Source: Druceiella hillmani
Taxonomy: Eukaryota > Arthropoda > Insecta > Lepidoptera > Hepialidae
Assembly (NCBI GenBank): GCA_039881145.1
Contig: JAYKKI010000066.1
Location: 9,249,501-9,313,500 of the forward strand
Length of the DNA stretch: 64,000 nucleotides
Direction of reading: 5' to 3'
Shown here: piece after piece, positions 1 to 13,525 of the stretch
Layout: the number at the start of each line of letters is the position of its first letter
Position numbering within the stretch: the first letter of the stretch is position 1
Notes under the pieces: model-generated
What the model was told of the DNA's origin: nothing
Seen by the model: only the letters and a program-made list of their open reading frames with translations
Databases searched by the model: none
Translations under genes and position numbers: made by a program

Positions 1-540
1 TACGCCACTAAAAAAATACACAAAATATGTAAAAATCACCAGTTACCCATTTTTGGGTAACTACACGATACATAGAAACACATTGAAACGTTTATTTTAT
101 TATTTATCATTAATTGCACATTTTTCTAATGAAATATAAATCATATAGTTTCCCTGAAAGGAATGAAGTCAACTTATATCCAAATATTAAAATAGATTAA
201 TTGACTTTTACATACAAAAAATTACCTTCATTTTCCTACAAATTTTATCATGGTGGATATAATTCCTTTCAACTCCTGTGTAAATTGCTTCTAATCGTGT
301 ATCCTTTAAATAGTTTTACTTTAATAATTACCCCCAGTCTCGGGTCTAATGATGCTTTGGGCAACAATTATTGTGTAAACCTCCAGCGGTAATCGTCTAT
401 TTTCGCTCACTTACATTGATCAAAGTATTACAGACGGTGCATAAACTTGATATTTTTTCTGCTTCATTAAACTATTTCGAAGTGGGAATATAAGCTACTT
501 AATATTTCATTATTAATAATTATTTAAGTTTATTTGACTT

Positions 541-735
541 GTTTTTTTTCTATATGTCAATGCCGTCTCCGTATTGTGTGTTCGATCAATTACAAAGCAT
601 ACGGTCTTTGACGTCGAGGCACACTGCGGGGCCCGGGATTGATTCTCGAACGGAGCTGGACTGATGTTATGGTTGGTTGTAATATATTGCTCTCGTAGCA
701 ATAAATTCGCCATATGTATCAATTAGATACATTAA
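541..735 (+). mobile_element. tRNA-type SINE copy 1 (degenerate)
   Basis: This segment aligns, in opposite orientation, with 28765-28930. Shared blocks include TTTGACGTCG, GCTGGAC, a run resembling TTATGGTTGG, and a tail ending in TCAATTAGATACATTAA. It is locally GC-richer than its surroundings. The partner copy carries a pol III B-box-like GATTCGATTCCC, and here the same site is decayed to GGATTGATTCTC. I infer a tRNA-derived SINE. No target-site duplication was found, and the A box is only suggestive. A short repeat of another type sharing a T-arm-like motif is the alternative. Confidence 0.5.
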
Positions 736-3511
736 AATAATAAATAAATAAGTTCTTTGCGGTAACTTGTAAATTGGTTAAAAGATAAATAAATAACAAT
801 TTTATTTCTCATGGATATCTCCTAGACTCGTAGAAATAAAATAACAAAATGTCTTGCGGTACAAGTTTGAAATCTAATAAACTACATTACTCGATAACCC
901 GGTGGTTTGTATTAAAGTATAATTCCTATTCCGTCCGGAGAAACATAAATTACGTATGTCAAGGGTTGTTATGCGAGACGATCACGAACATTTAGGGATC
1001 CAATATGATTTAAATTATTGTGGTGCGCGCAGTAAAATACCATGCATGACTAAAATATGACAGGCGTTTACGGTGAAATAACATGGAATGTATTTGCCGA
1101 ATGTAAGAGCGTATCGACGCTTCATTACGTTACAAAGGGAACGGTTATTTGTTTAAATATTTATAACACATTTCTACTAAAGTTTGTAATACTAAAATTA
1201 AGTAGCAAATGTTTCGTTCATGTTGAACCTGGTATAAAAAGAGCAACAAAATATTACGTTCAAAGATTTTGCAGATAGCACATGCTCATGCTAATTTCTA
1301 CTTAGTATAATATGAAATAGCTACAAAAGCTACAATTCATCACGAGTGTTTAAAAAGTTACTAACATCCATTTGAATAATAAACGTTCTCGAAATTTGCA
1401 AGTTACAATGAATTTTAATAAAATAAAAGAATATTGCGGTCGTGTTTTATTTCTAACTTATTTTACTAATTAGAATATTTATTTAAAAATATATATTTCA
1501 AACAGAAGAGTTGATTTATTTAATCAATAATATACAAACAATGAAATGTTTCTCTAGAAACTTGTCAAGTTCGTAACTATTCTAGTTTTCTAAAAGATTA
1601 CTCTGTGTAAATACATTTTTCGGTCTTCAAAGTTTTTTGGAAAAATAAAAAATGGAAATAAAAGAAATTTGACTGTGCAATAATATAGACTTAATATACG
1701 ATGCAAAGTCTGCAAAAACTTATAGGTATCGAACAGAAATTATGCAGAATAAGGGAATAAACATTTTCTGTAACCGAAATAAAGATTTTAAAATATTTTA
1801 TGGTATAATAAACTTACGGACCGAAAGCAGAGAAGTTACTTTAAAAATCCAATGAAATCTTTCCAGAAGACGAACTTTATAAATAAATTTAATAGGCCTT
1901 GCAATATAAAGGTGAATTTTGTGAAGTTTTGTTCACCAGGATAGGTGATTTGCATTGTTATGGAAAATATAAAAATGAGAAACAAAATGAAAAAAATTAA
2001 TATTTTGCAAATAGGCTACTCAAAAATTTATTTTCATTTTATCACTTGAATAAAATAATATATTCAATTAAGTTAACTTTTTTGGGAAATAATTTACTGT
2101 CACAACTAGTTTCTATCAAAAACGTAGTTTCTCAATATAAGTAAAATATAATTTTAACATTTAAAAAACACAGCATCACTTTCTAACAAAAATAAAAATA
2201 ATTTTTTTTTAATACTCATAATTTTTAATAAGGTTTTCATTCAGTAATACACTGAAACATAAACTCAAATATAACATTTCTCAAGAAACATTTATGAAAA
2301 TGAAACTACGTTGCGGAAAAACATTGCTGGTATCATGGGTGTATAGGTTGAAATAGAATTTAGGGCAATTTTATTCTTTAAAACAGTTGACGGATAAGAT
2401 TCTTTTGTTGAAGTTTATAGCTTGTTTACAAATATATGCTTTTGTTGAATGGCAATTTTTTAATTTTTTGATTCACCGATTTTGAGTATCAGGCCTTTTT
2501 TTTTAAAGTCTATACCTAGTCTACATTTTATTAGAAGTTTTTAAGAAGTTTAATCGTGGTCGGATGAGATATATTGTTTCCAAATTAATTGACAGGTGAG
2601 ATATCTGCGACATCCCAAATAATTTTAATACTAAGAGAAATATTGAATGCTAAAATATTTACTTCAATATTTTTATCGTAAAACTGTTGAAAAGAATTAA
2701 TTTTTGAAGGAGTGGGCACGAAGAAAATTTTACGACTTACAGTTAAAACGATCACCATTATTTAGTAATAGAGCTATTAGTAATAGAGTAAACTATGCCA
2801 CCAAGTGTACTTATATTTTGCAAGTAGTCTGGTCTGAGAGCTAATTAACACCATATGACATTTTTAAGCATATTTGTAATATATATTTTTTTAAATTCCA
2901 CGGCTTGAAATTAAAAACATTGGGTTATTAATTATATTGACTCACATTTAACCCAATAGTCAAAAGTAAAAAAAAATGCGTGAAAATTTGAGAGGGACAA
3001 AAAAGCCGTTTCATTCCAAACTTTGTGTATCGTATATAAACTGAACGAGTGACTGTTAAGGATTCTAAAAGTAGTTTCACGTAAGATAGTTTTAGAGCTA
3101 TCGCTGAAGGAGCCAAGTATGGGAAATATGAAAATAATGGGTCCTTGCTCTGATTTTGATATATTTTAATAATTGAATTGCTATCAATAGTAGTTAACAC
3201 TGAATAATATTTTATCTCTTGACACTCAATCGTTTCCGGGTTATCATGAATATATGAAAAAAATAGCCCAATTCAGATCAGAAAAATAGGGTGGTAATGT
3301 TCTAAGACACGATGGTCTTAAACCTTGTATGTATTTTTATCGATTTTCATTAAATATTACTTTATCAGGGGTATCGTGATATATTTATGATATTTGTGAG
3401 CCTTTTAGGCCAACATGGTGATATTTTTTTTGAATGTCGAGTATACATCCTAGAAATATCAACAAATAACAGTAATCTTTCCCAATAGTCCTATAGAAAT
3501 ATACATTACCT

Positions 3512-3513
<2 letters not shown>
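736..3513. other. AT-rich intergenic DNA, nothing recognised
   Basis: No transposon protein, RNA gene or structured repeat was recognised. Open frames are short and compositionally random. A modest minus-strand frame at 2928-3200 (90 codons) has no recognisable domain and sits in AT-rich sequence, so I do not call it a gene. Confidence 0.5.
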
Positions 3514-3514
<1 letters not shown>

Positions 3515-3580
<66 letters not shown>

Positions 3581-3597
3581 GTATATATATACATATA

Positions 3598-3639
<42 letters not shown>
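3515..3639. repeat. (TA)n microsatellite
   Basis: About 125 bp of alternating TA with a few C/G interruptions (TATACATATGTATATATACA) near the middle. It creates an artificial Tyr/Ile-rich frame on the minus strand. Confidence 0.97.
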
Positions 3640-3641
<2 letters not shown>

Positions 3642-4572
3642 CATGGCTTTGTGTATATAGAATCCTCGTAGGATGGGTTCTACTCATTCTTAACATTTTT
3701 TTTACTTTTACCACATGGACTCTCACAACAGAGAAAATTTTGCCAAATACTAGTTCCATACGTAGTTGCCATCGACTTTCGCTACAAATGATTAAATTTC
3801 ATGTATTATTTTTCGTTTATAAATCGATAATTTGTTAAGATGTAAAAAGTGAAATTGTAAATTGCAGTTCAAAACAAGCATTTTAGTGAGATAAAATTCA
3901 AAAACTATCCGACTAATCCTCATTATTAAATTTTTGAAAAAAAAATTTAAACAACACAAAAAAATACTGAATTCAAATAAAATGCTACCAGTAACTCCCG
4001 TATTACTAGTGGGCAGTCAATTTAGAAGTTTTAATCGCTGTACACTAAAGTTGTTCTGTACTATAGGTAGTCGAATTGTAGTATAATAGCTAAAATTTTA
4101 TAGATTGCAACAAAAGCATTAATACCTTCAAACATTTTGACAGAACCTGAATGGAATTAAAACGATTTCTAAGGGTTCAAGACAGAGTAAAATAACTGAT
4201 CGATGAATAATTTTATACTGAATATGCCAACGTACGTAAATTTGTCACATTCACTATAAAATAATTATTGATGAATGTTTTCCAATTAATTAATAAAAAC
4301 GATATTCTGTCGAACGGAATATTATTGTTCAAATAATATACATATAATAAGTCATAATAATTTTTCATAATACTACTTTGAAACTTTTCAGTTACAAATA
4401 TGTGGTAAAATCAAATGGCACCACTATCGTATTTGTTGTACAACGGATATGGAAAACGTCTGATGTAAATTTTGTTACCAAAATTTTGTGTCATATTACA
4501 GAGCCCTCGTTAGATACATACAAATATTGATTGAATATTCCAATATCTGAACTGACGTTAGAATACTATAAT
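3640..4572. other. AT-rich intergenic DNA, nothing recognised
   Basis: No coding or RNA signal was recognised. Confidence 0.5.
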
Positions 4573-4617
4573 CCACAAAACAGTTGGGCTATTGTTTATA
4601 GCCCGACTGTTTTGTGG
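4573..4617. repeat. 20-bp near-perfect hairpin
   Basis: The left arm at 4573-4592 (CCACAAAACAGTTGGGCTAT) is the reverse complement of 4598-4617 at 19 of 20 positions, with a 5-nt loop. It is GC-richer than its surroundings. It is too small for a MITE and is probably an inverted duplication made by template switching. Confidence 0.8.
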
Positions 4618-5029
4618 AGGACTTGCAAAGAATTAAGTTATTTGATTTTTTATGTCACCTCCTTGTATTATTAGTCTTTTTTCTAATATGGATGTAGCAT
4701 TCTAACATGAAATCCTACTGAATTTAATTCATATTTATATCTTATAAACTTGAAAATAGATCTATTGGTTGTTATGTATTCATTAAGCGTATTCATATTT
4801 AGGCACATAACTTGATTTGCATTATCAGAAGCATTCGAGAAACTAATTCATGTTTCATGAAATTATTCATTTTCTACTGATTTTTTATTCATAGCAAATA
4901 AAACTTATGAACAATTAATTGATTGATTCATTGATTAATTTCTTAATTTCCTGAAAATTTCAGTGACTTGAATGATTTAAAACCGCTATTAAGTATCTGT
5001 AGCCGATCTGATCAGGTTTCAATGTGGTA

Positions 5030-5560
5030 TCGACTCAGTTTTCCAAGGAGCCCAATAAACCACTTTATAATGTGACCAAATTTGGAATGATAAGGTGCTC
5101 TAGCTTTCGTGCCCCCCTCTTAAGTGGGACAGAACTGCACTAGAAAGTGTTACATCTGCCCCGGATCTAGGCAAAATTATGGATTATCATATCATATTTC
5201 ACAGTTACAGTATTGAAACCTGTCAGAAAGCCCAGAAATTACTAGGATTTGTTAAACGATATTCCTGTTACTTTAGTCGGTAGTATTCTTAAAATTAATG
5301 GGACATCTGGTTTTCTCTATGATACTACTTATATCCACATGCTGAAGAAAATGTTTTAAAAAGTTCAAACGGTTATGTGCATAAAATCCTTAAATATTTC
5401 TTCCCAAATTTACATTGGGAGTAATCGGATATAATTCCTTGCAAGTTTTTAAAATTATAATAACGATATCTCCTCGATCTTGAATTTAGGAGCACGCAAT
5501 CCCCTTGACAGCTGAGTTACATGAGAGAATGATGTCATAGTTTATTTCACTTGCCTAGAG
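5030..5560 (+). mobile_element. Jockey-like LINE relic, post-RT region
   Basis: With frameshifts and stops, the plus strand reads segments of the region that follows the reverse transcriptase in jockey/CR1-type non-LTR retrotransposons. Around 5140-5210 is a VTS..DLGKIMDY block, which corresponds to the family's 'KDLGVxxDxxLxF' block. Around 5222-5275 is AQKLLGFVKRYS, matching 'A.KMLGFIKRNS'. Around 5300-5400 is a decayed 'WSP.Y..YIHMLEKVQ.RF'-like block. The order matches the family. There is no intact frame and no catalytic RT core, so the piece is dead and 5'-truncated. The clade assignment is tentative, but the LINE identity is fairly secure from the ordered motifs. Confidence 0.6.
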
Positions 5561-5973
5561 CACGTATGAATATTCTACAGTCTTCACTTCTTCTTCACGT
5601 ACTCACTTTGTGTAATGTTTTGTTATGAGACCAGTTTGGATATTTTTCTGTACCATTGACTGCTTAAGGATAGAGATATGGAATTGCTTGTTGTTTCACG
5701 ACTAATCCTAAGTTAGAATGATATTTATCCGAATTACTGTGTATTCCTATCTTCTTTGTTATGGTTAATATTTTAGTATCCTATCAGTCATTGTTCTGAT
5801 GTACTTGAACGGAACCGACAGTTTTTATACATAATTAGAAATACAAAACCAATGAAGAATTCGAAATTCATACTTTCAGGTATGTCAATAATTATGCCTT
5901 CATCTACAGATGTGCATGTGTTAATGATGAACATATTCATAAAAAGATATCGTACACAATCAAAAAATATTAC
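5561..5973. other. AT-rich DNA, nothing recognised
   Basis: No feature seen. Short frames here read into the adjoining TA array. Confidence 0.5.
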
Positions 5974-6021
5974 AGATATATGTATATACATATACATTTA
6001 TATATACATATATATATATAT

Positions 6022-6076
<55 letters not shown>
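5974..6076. repeat. (TA)n microsatellite with TACACA interruption
   Basis: About 100 bp of TA dinucleotides, including TACATATACAT and TACACACACATA variants. Confidence 0.95.
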
Positions 6077-6077
<1 letters not shown>

Positions 6078-9000
6078 CAATGAAGGTATATATGAGTATA
6101 TCGCAAAAATTATACAAGTGCAATGATCTGAATGTTAAATTAAATTTAACTGTGTAACTAACTTTATATAACAAATGTTGGACGTATACGCTTATAATTT
6201 ATACTAGCATCTATAAAAATTTATGCATATATTAATATTTATTCCTAGAATGACCGATACTCTCATCTCCACATTATCGGTTTATGTGACGATGGACTGG
6301 ATGGACTCAAAACTAGCCTGAAAAATTACTGAAATTGGTAAACTGAAAAGAACAAATTATAATTCTAAGAAATGACAATTGATAAAATAAAAAAAAATTA
6401 AATTAAAAGAATGAAGAAGCATTTCCATTGTCCTTGAATAATAAATACAATTTTAATATTAATAATTATAATACTATTTTAGTTATTCCTAAATATATTA
6501 TTAATTTGTAATTATATTTTTGGATAGTTGGTTTTATGGAAAAATTAAAATAATAAATATTTTCTTAATTTACGTATTAATAATAGAAGGATATTATGCC
6601 TATTTTCACATAAGGCAAGAATGAGATCTCCACGACAATATATTTAGTCTATGTAACTCATATTCTGATACTGCAGTGATACTGCCTCTTTGAACTGAGA
6701 AACATAAGATTAGTTTTAAATTGCCATGATGTATCTCAAGTAGAACATTCTTTGAATTATTAGTCCCGCCTCCTATGTCAGGATGCGTGGGGCTACTTAA
6801 CTGTGAGGATCGAAGGTGCGCTGGTTTTTAAATTAATATTATGGCACTCTAGCGAAGACTTTATTTATTGACCTCCTGGTTTCAATACCTCAGCACCTCA
6901 GTCTTGATGCTGCAGTTTTAAGATCTGCCAAGTTATGAAACTTTCAAATTGGTTTTAGGTATTAAATTGGTAAAGTACGTCACAAGTTAGAAGTTTGCGT
7001 TCTTTATAACTATAAACGCTAACTAGTAATATCTTGAAAATAAAGCGATTGGAAGGGTATTTCGATTAAATAATATTTAATTACATGTGCGAGGCCAAGA
7101 CTCCAACTACAGTGACGGTTTCGTGGTTCGAATAAGATGTAATAAAACCAGACTGGGAAAATAAAATGCACAAAAATTTAATGAGAAAATAAAGATAAAT
7201 ATCACTTTAAGTAAATCATTTAGTGCACAATCGATGATATATAAAAGCTCAAAAATAATTATGGATTGCCACCAGATTGGCACAGAAAATAAACGTAAAA
7301 ATTTTTGAATGTTACAATTAACGTATATGGTGTGTATTTCTTATAATTACACCAAATTTAAAATTTCGACGTCAAAATATTGTTGAAAAAATATTAGTAC
7401 AAATTTTTCTGAGACTCTCTAGAACTCTCTACTTTTGAAATTAAATGGAGACTCTCTAGTTTTGAAATCAAAATAAGCTGGTTTTTAAGAAATATTGGTT
7501 TCAGAGAAAAACGGCTTGACACGAGGGTAGACCGTTAACATGCGAGTGACCATTAAGGCTTGCGTTTTTTTCCTTTCTAGGTGAAAATCTCAACCAAACC
7601 AACTTGAAATTTTATACAAAGCAGAGGCTGTATTCAAACAGAAAGTGAAGTTGTTACAGAAACTCCAAGCCGTAATAAAACTTGTTTGTAACGGTCACGT
7701 TTCCAATGTTTTCAGGCTTCACTTCACTTTTACTTTCCCTCGACCCTTTGATCTCCCAGTTAACGCCTAAGAGAATAATTTAAAGTTATGTATAACAAGG
7801 CTGACAATATATGTCACGTTGCTTTCAATTTTTTTCATAATAAGGTTAAGAAAACGTTACTTACGTTTTCTAATTATTTAATTGAAATATTTCCTAACTG
7901 GTTTAAATTATTAGAACTTTTTAACAGAAAAGTAATAAATTGAATGATAAAAAGTAGATAAATTAATATTTTATTTTTTAAATTCCACCCAACGAGTCGA
8001 TATTTACGACTAGCTAACTGTTTCTTCACATATAATTACATATCATATATATTTTCCTAAAATTCTCTAATATCTCAATGGATAATAGTTAAGGTGGCTC
8101 CAGTATTTAGGTGACAAATTTTTTAAGATGTGATAAAACCTTGAGGCATTTTTTCCACTTGATTACTTTGGTTGCTTAAGGTAGATGTTTCTTCGTTTAT
8201 ATCTCGATGATTATGGGGAAACGTTTCATCCAAAATTTTGTATCAAGCAAATTCGATTCAATGTTATTCATCCTAATTTTAGAATTTCTGAAACCATTCT
8301 TCATCAAAGGTTCACTGTTCAGTGATATTAAATTTCTCTTCTAGGAGCTCATTAAAAGGCGTTCAGCCCGTTTTGGAAAACTTGTTTGATAATGGCATCT
8401 CAAAATAATTATCTATAATTTTGAAAGGCTTTTCAATTTAAAGATTGTTACTCTCGTGAATGTTGTTACATCTCTATAAAGCAACGTAGCTACAAGATTT
8501 TCTATGTAACCTACGGGATAAGCTGTATATTTTAATGTACAGGCTTTTTAAAATTAACTTCAAATTGCGGGAGATTTTTGTTTGCCTTATCCTCCAATGA
8601 TATATTCGAAAGAACTTTTAAGTATGATTTCTGAAGAAGCAACTATTTGTTTTATCAGCGTAACCGCATATAATAAGAAAAACGCATAACACAGCATAAA
8701 ACGCGGTTTGATTCACAAACTAAAACATTCATAAAATATATAAATAAAGCCATTATAAATGAAAATTTAAGAATTACCTCATATATGTAATTCTCGATCG
8801 TCACAGATATATACTTCCTCCAAAAAGGATGTATTTTAAGACCGAAAATAATTTTTGTAAATTATATTAAACATAAATGGTTTTCGTGAAGGAAAACGTG
8901 TCCGACTTTCATATCTCTGTGATTCATGGTTATCATTTTTCAGAATAGAAAATCAAAAAAAGTAAATCCAATCCTAGCTATTATACTTAAGATAATTTTA

Positions 9001-9417
9001 AAATTTTCTTTAATGCGATGTAAGTAAAGCTGATGAAATTTTTTCCGCTGATTAATTGAATTGAGTATTAATGTGTTATTTTTCTATTTTCTAAGTACAT
9101 AATTCTGATTTTCGTGCTAAAATTTGGGTTTTAGTTCTTAGTGTAAGTGAAAATAGATGCTCTTAATTGTCATTATTTTGATTTGCCGATTAGCGAATTT
9201 TAAATAAATATCCTTCGACAAGCTACATTCGAAATATTCAATTATATTCCTCGGATAGTCCGGTAAGTTCTGATATTCCACTTATTGTCTCTATTCATTT
9301 CAAAAATAAAAAGAAATACAAGTTACGAAAAAACTTACTTTTTTACTAATACACTTTTATCTCTACTAATATTTTCACCTCAAACGTAAGGTTGATCGGA
9401 ATAAAATCACAGAGAAC
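6077..9417. other. AT-rich intergenic DNA with minor local duplications
   Basis: No gene was recognised. A partial direct duplication of GAGACTCTCTAG...TTTTGAAATNAAA lies at about 7411-7475. A GTGGTTCGAAT match to a pol III B box near 7121-7131 lacks the rest of a tRNA and is not called. Confidence 0.5.
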
Positions 9418-9790
9418 ATAACAAAATATAATACATTCTAATCTAACATAACCTTACCGAAACCAACCCAATCTAAACCAATCTAATCCAACACAATATT
9501 ACCCGATTCAATCCAACGTAACCCAACCTAACCCGGTCTAATCTTAAATAACCTAACCTAACTTTACATAACTTAACCTAACCCAACCTAACATAACCAG
9601 ACTTCATATAATCTAATATAATCTAAGCTAACCTAATCTAACCTAACCCAGACTAACGCAACCACTCCAACTGAACTTTATCTAACCCAATATAACTTAA
9701 CATAGCTCTACTTAACCCTTTCTTTCGTCACCCCTCTTAAAGTAATCTAACTTAATCCGGCCTATGTCAACATAGCCAACTTACCGTAAT
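9418..9790 (-). repeat. Degenerate interstitial telomere-like (CCTAA)n tract
   Basis: About 370 bp are dominated by variants of the pentamer CCTAA/AACCT, with perfect short runs such as AACCTAACCTAAC and many AATCTAA, ACCCAA and AACATAACC derivatives. The G-rich TTAGG strand is minus. TTAGG is the usual insect and wider arthropod telomere unit. Heavy decay indicates an old interstitial tract, not a chromosome end. AACCTAACC-type simple sequence is also scattered in many insect genomes, so an origin by telomere repair is inference. Confidence 0.8.
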
Positions 9791-10919
9791 CTAATCTCAT
9801 CTAAAGAAATTGTAATTTTTTGTAAAAAACAATGTTCTGAAGTAAACTGTGTGAAGAATATATCTCTTCATTACTTATCACATTACTTCGTAGCAGGCAC
9901 CAAGGGTATTTTGATGGTTATGATCAAGTAGAGTATGATAATTTTCACGTCATTCTACCCAAAACTATATCTATACGGAACGTAAAGGCAGTACTGTTAG
10001 TATACTGGGAATAAATCTATAATTTTCCATCGCAACTCCATCCTAAATTCATTTCACTAAAGCCAACTTATATCTTAGAAAGAACAACGTTTTTTTTCTC
10101 AAAAGTACACTTGGCTGGGGCACAAATATCTTATATCTTAACTTGAACTTCAAGTCGAATCGCAGTAATAGTCTCAAGAATTTCTATTATTCAGTATTAA
10201 GCCTCACACTCGTTTTCACTAACTGAGTAATAATTAAATGTTAAACTACTTATCGAATATTTCGTCAAAAAAAGATATAATGATTTTCCATTATCTCAGT
10301 GGAAGGTAATTGAAATCAGTTTTGTAGCTTTAATGAGCGATATGTTCGTAAAACAAACAAGCAAACAGGAAAATGAAAAACAGACAAAGCAATGCTTAGT
10401 AAATATTCAAAAGGCATAAGAGAAGAAAAGGGTTGACTTGGCATTCCAAAAATATCTACCTATAGCAGTATTTTGCAATTTTTTATGTCCGTATAAAGTA
10501 TTTTACCCGAAAGCCCAAATTAAGTGCTCGTATTTTTGTTATTTTTAGTTTATTTGAAGTCGGTTAAATTTTTTTTGCTAAAAAGTTTTATTCTAATAAT
10601 TTTAAATATAATTGGTGAAAATCTACACATACACGCACACACATATTTTCGTATTTTTTAAAATGTGATCTATTTGATCTATATCATTTAAACTTATTAA
10701 CATACAACGAGTAAACTTGACTTTTTTCCCGTGCCCACTGATGATATATAGGTTTTCCAATAGAGAACATTCAAAGAATTAAAACTCAATGTCGACACAT
10801 TCTCTTAATGTTAGTCTGTACCGAGTTACAGAAAATCATAATTAGATATATGATTGTGATTTCGTTTCTGATATTTTTAAAATCTGTGATTTAATGCCTT
10901 TAAATATTATGGTTACACT
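9791..10919. other. AT-rich intergenic DNA, nothing recognised
   Basis: No coding or RNA signal seen. A short imperfect CA run lies at about 10625-10645. Confidence 0.5.
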
Positions 10920-11010
10920 GGTTGTAGGGTTATTTCTTAGTATTTTTAGTTGGTCACGTGGTTTTAGACATAATAATAGAGCCACTTCCTGTGGATGTCC
11001 TCAAGGTGAC
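10920..11010 (+). mobile_element. Possible LINE RT fragment (GCPQG motif)
   Basis: The plus strand at about 10967-11011 reads NNRATSCGCPQGD followed by a stop. CGCPQG resembles the block-4 motif 'xxGCPQGxxLSPxLW' of R1/LOA-type non-LTR reverse transcriptases. No second RT block was found, so this is weak and may be chance. Confidence 0.3.
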
Positions 11011-12192
11011 TAAGGGAAATTGATTATATAAATGCAATTTATTGACTTATTAGATAAATGAAATTTCTAACAACTGCGATCAGCAATTTGCCTGCTAAAT
11101 GTACTGATAACGACAAATCATATTTCAGAGTATTGAAAAATAGGCTTAGACCCGGGAGTGAGCTACTTAAGGTGATCAAAAATGTGAGTAATTACATGTA
11201 TTATCTCAGTATTTTACTATAAATATTCACAATTATTTCATTGAAGTATTTAAAAGTAAATAATACAAAGATTTTTATATTTTTAAGCCAGTTTATTGGT
11301 AAAATATTACAAATTAAAATCTTTCTCACTAAGTTCATTAGCTTCATTATCCACATCCTCCATTATTATTATATCGTCTAGAATAACAGTTGGTTGGTTG
11401 GATAAGATTACTTAGATAATGGTCCCATAACAGATTCGTGATAACGTCCTTGTGACACGACTTATTTCTTTCCTATATGAACCACGGATTCGTGATAACT
11501 ATATCATGCCATCTTAAGTTTCCGATCTTAATATCTCGACATACTTTTATTATATAAAAGAACATCATGTTTGATGTATTTGCCATAATAACTTCACACT
11601 TGTTTTAGTTTATAAATAATGTTAATGTTTTAGTTTGTTTATTTATATCTTATTTCAGACAATTTTCCCATTCTTGTCTTAAATTATATACATAATAAAC
11701 AAATTATGAAATAGTGTATATATATATATATATATATATTGTTAACTTTGAGAAGTATTATATACTATAAAAATGGTTCAGCGTTATAATAAATTGGACA
11801 GGTGACAATGCTGGATGTAATATATAATGACAAAGAAATAATTTAACAGATATTTATTCAGTAGGTCATAAGAATAATAAATTGATAATCATTCTAATTA
11901 CGATTTTTGGTTGACTCATATCCACTTCAGGATGTATCAGAGGATAATACTCAATTAATTAAAAGCAAAACGTGGCCGGGCCTTCGCCGGAGTGGGTGGT
12001 CGGTAAATGAGATGGCATACCGGAGAACTAATATTTTTATTATCACTTTATGTTTTTGGAAATGTGTGAAACGAAAAAGACCGATTATTTTTTTAACTCG
12101 GAATTCCCAAGTCGATTTGCTTTTAAGTGGAAAGAAAACTCAAATCTAATTTTTGATATAATTTTCAAAATTTTGTAACATTTAGAGTTATG
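11011..12192. other. AT-rich DNA, nothing recognised apart from a short TA run
   Basis: A (TA)n run of about 27 bp lies at 11714-11740. Frames elsewhere, including 11907-12149 (+), show no recognisable domain. Confidence 0.5.
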
Positions 12193-12256
12193 ATGATAGC
12201 TAAGATATTTTAACAATAATACACCTGTATTCTTATTAAAATATCTTAACTATCAT
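12193..12256. repeat. 21-bp near-perfect inverted repeat
   Basis: The arms 12193-12213 and 12236-12256 (ATGATAGCTAAGATATTTTAA and its reverse complement) match at 20 of 21 positions around a 22-nt loop. Confidence 0.85.
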
Positions 12257-13422
12257 ATTGGCAAATATGTAAAGTAAGGCATTTTATTATCAGGATTATC
12301 TTTGAATATAAAAATTAATAGTGTTATTGAAAAATAAATAAATATTTATTTGCAAATACATTACTTTAATCGAAAAATCCACTCCTTAAAAATCCAACCC
12401 TTAATCTGCTCCTCACCAATGTGGAGTTACTTTCATCGCCAGCCTATTTCATAATCAAACTCCGCTCACTATATGCAAATAAAAGACTCATCAAGGTAAA
12501 TTAAAGAAGTCCAAAATCTATGGATTTATTTTTAACATTGAGGAGCTCAATTACTATCAATAATAATTGTATGTACTCATAAAGTTATGTCAACTGATTC
12601 AAACTCGGTTTTAAATTTTTCGAAAATGACATGTACTTGTTTCAAAGTTTATAAAATATTTGCGGAGGGCAGTAACATAAGTGAATCACCAGAAACTCCT
12701 TGGTTTTGGAGATGTTTCTAAACAATTAAAATAATTAGCCTTAAACTGTGGGACACTTTTTAACCATAGGAAACAGTGTTGGAGTTAATATCGGTCATAT
12801 TAATGGAATGTTCAGTTGATCAGTTTTATTAGGGAAAAATAATATCTGTCACTTTGAGTTTTGTTTTTTATCAGTTTCATAATTTTCAACTTATTATTGT
12901 TTAAAACGGTCGTTGAAGACATATTTTTGCTACTATTAACAACTTCACTTTAAAAAAATTTCTGACTCACATTATTTGAAAGTAAAACTGACATTCCTGT
13001 CAGTAATTAATGATATTGATGAAGAAATAAATAAACTATGACAGCAACCTATGTTATATTCCTCAAATCCTCAATATCCGAATGTAAGATATGTTTTTAG
13101 GATGTCATTTAAATTTAAACAAATATTTGGGATCGGTACATACATCACAAAACATGATATTGGACTTTATGTCCAATTTTTATATCAAAATAACCTGGTG
13201 GAAGCAATTTCGCTAAAGAAGTAGCACAAGGAACCTGGAGGAACACAGAAAGCAAATATTTTGACTATTGCTAAGTAGCATGATAAACTTTCATTAAATA
13301 TTAATTTCCTTTACCTGAAATTTTTACTTAAATAATTTACTTATTTCCAAAAGGAATTGAAAGTTAAAAAGTAACAAAAGGAACATTTAAAAGGGATCTA
13401 TTTTTTGCCTTCGGGAGAAATT
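12257..13422. other. AT-rich DNA, nothing recognised
   Basis: No feature supported. Confidence 0.5.
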
Positions 13423-13443
13423 ATACATACATACATACACATA

Positions 13444-13521
<78 letters not shown>
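13423..13521. repeat. Compound (ACAT)n-(AC)n-(AT)n microsatellite
   Basis: CATACATACA-type units run into a perfect CA tract of about 30 bp and then a TA tract. Both strands give artificial open frames here (Thr/His on one, Val/Cys on the other), and neither is a gene. Confidence 0.97.

Positions 13522-13525
<4 letters not shown>

Noticed and set aside
2928..3200. 90-codon minus-strand frame as a gene
   Set aside because: It has no recognisable domain, a composition close to background, no splice or promoter context, and a length compatible with chance.
7085..7150. tRNA or SINE around GTGGTTCGAAT
   Set aside because: There is a B-box-like word only. No cloverleaf and no A box could be drawn.
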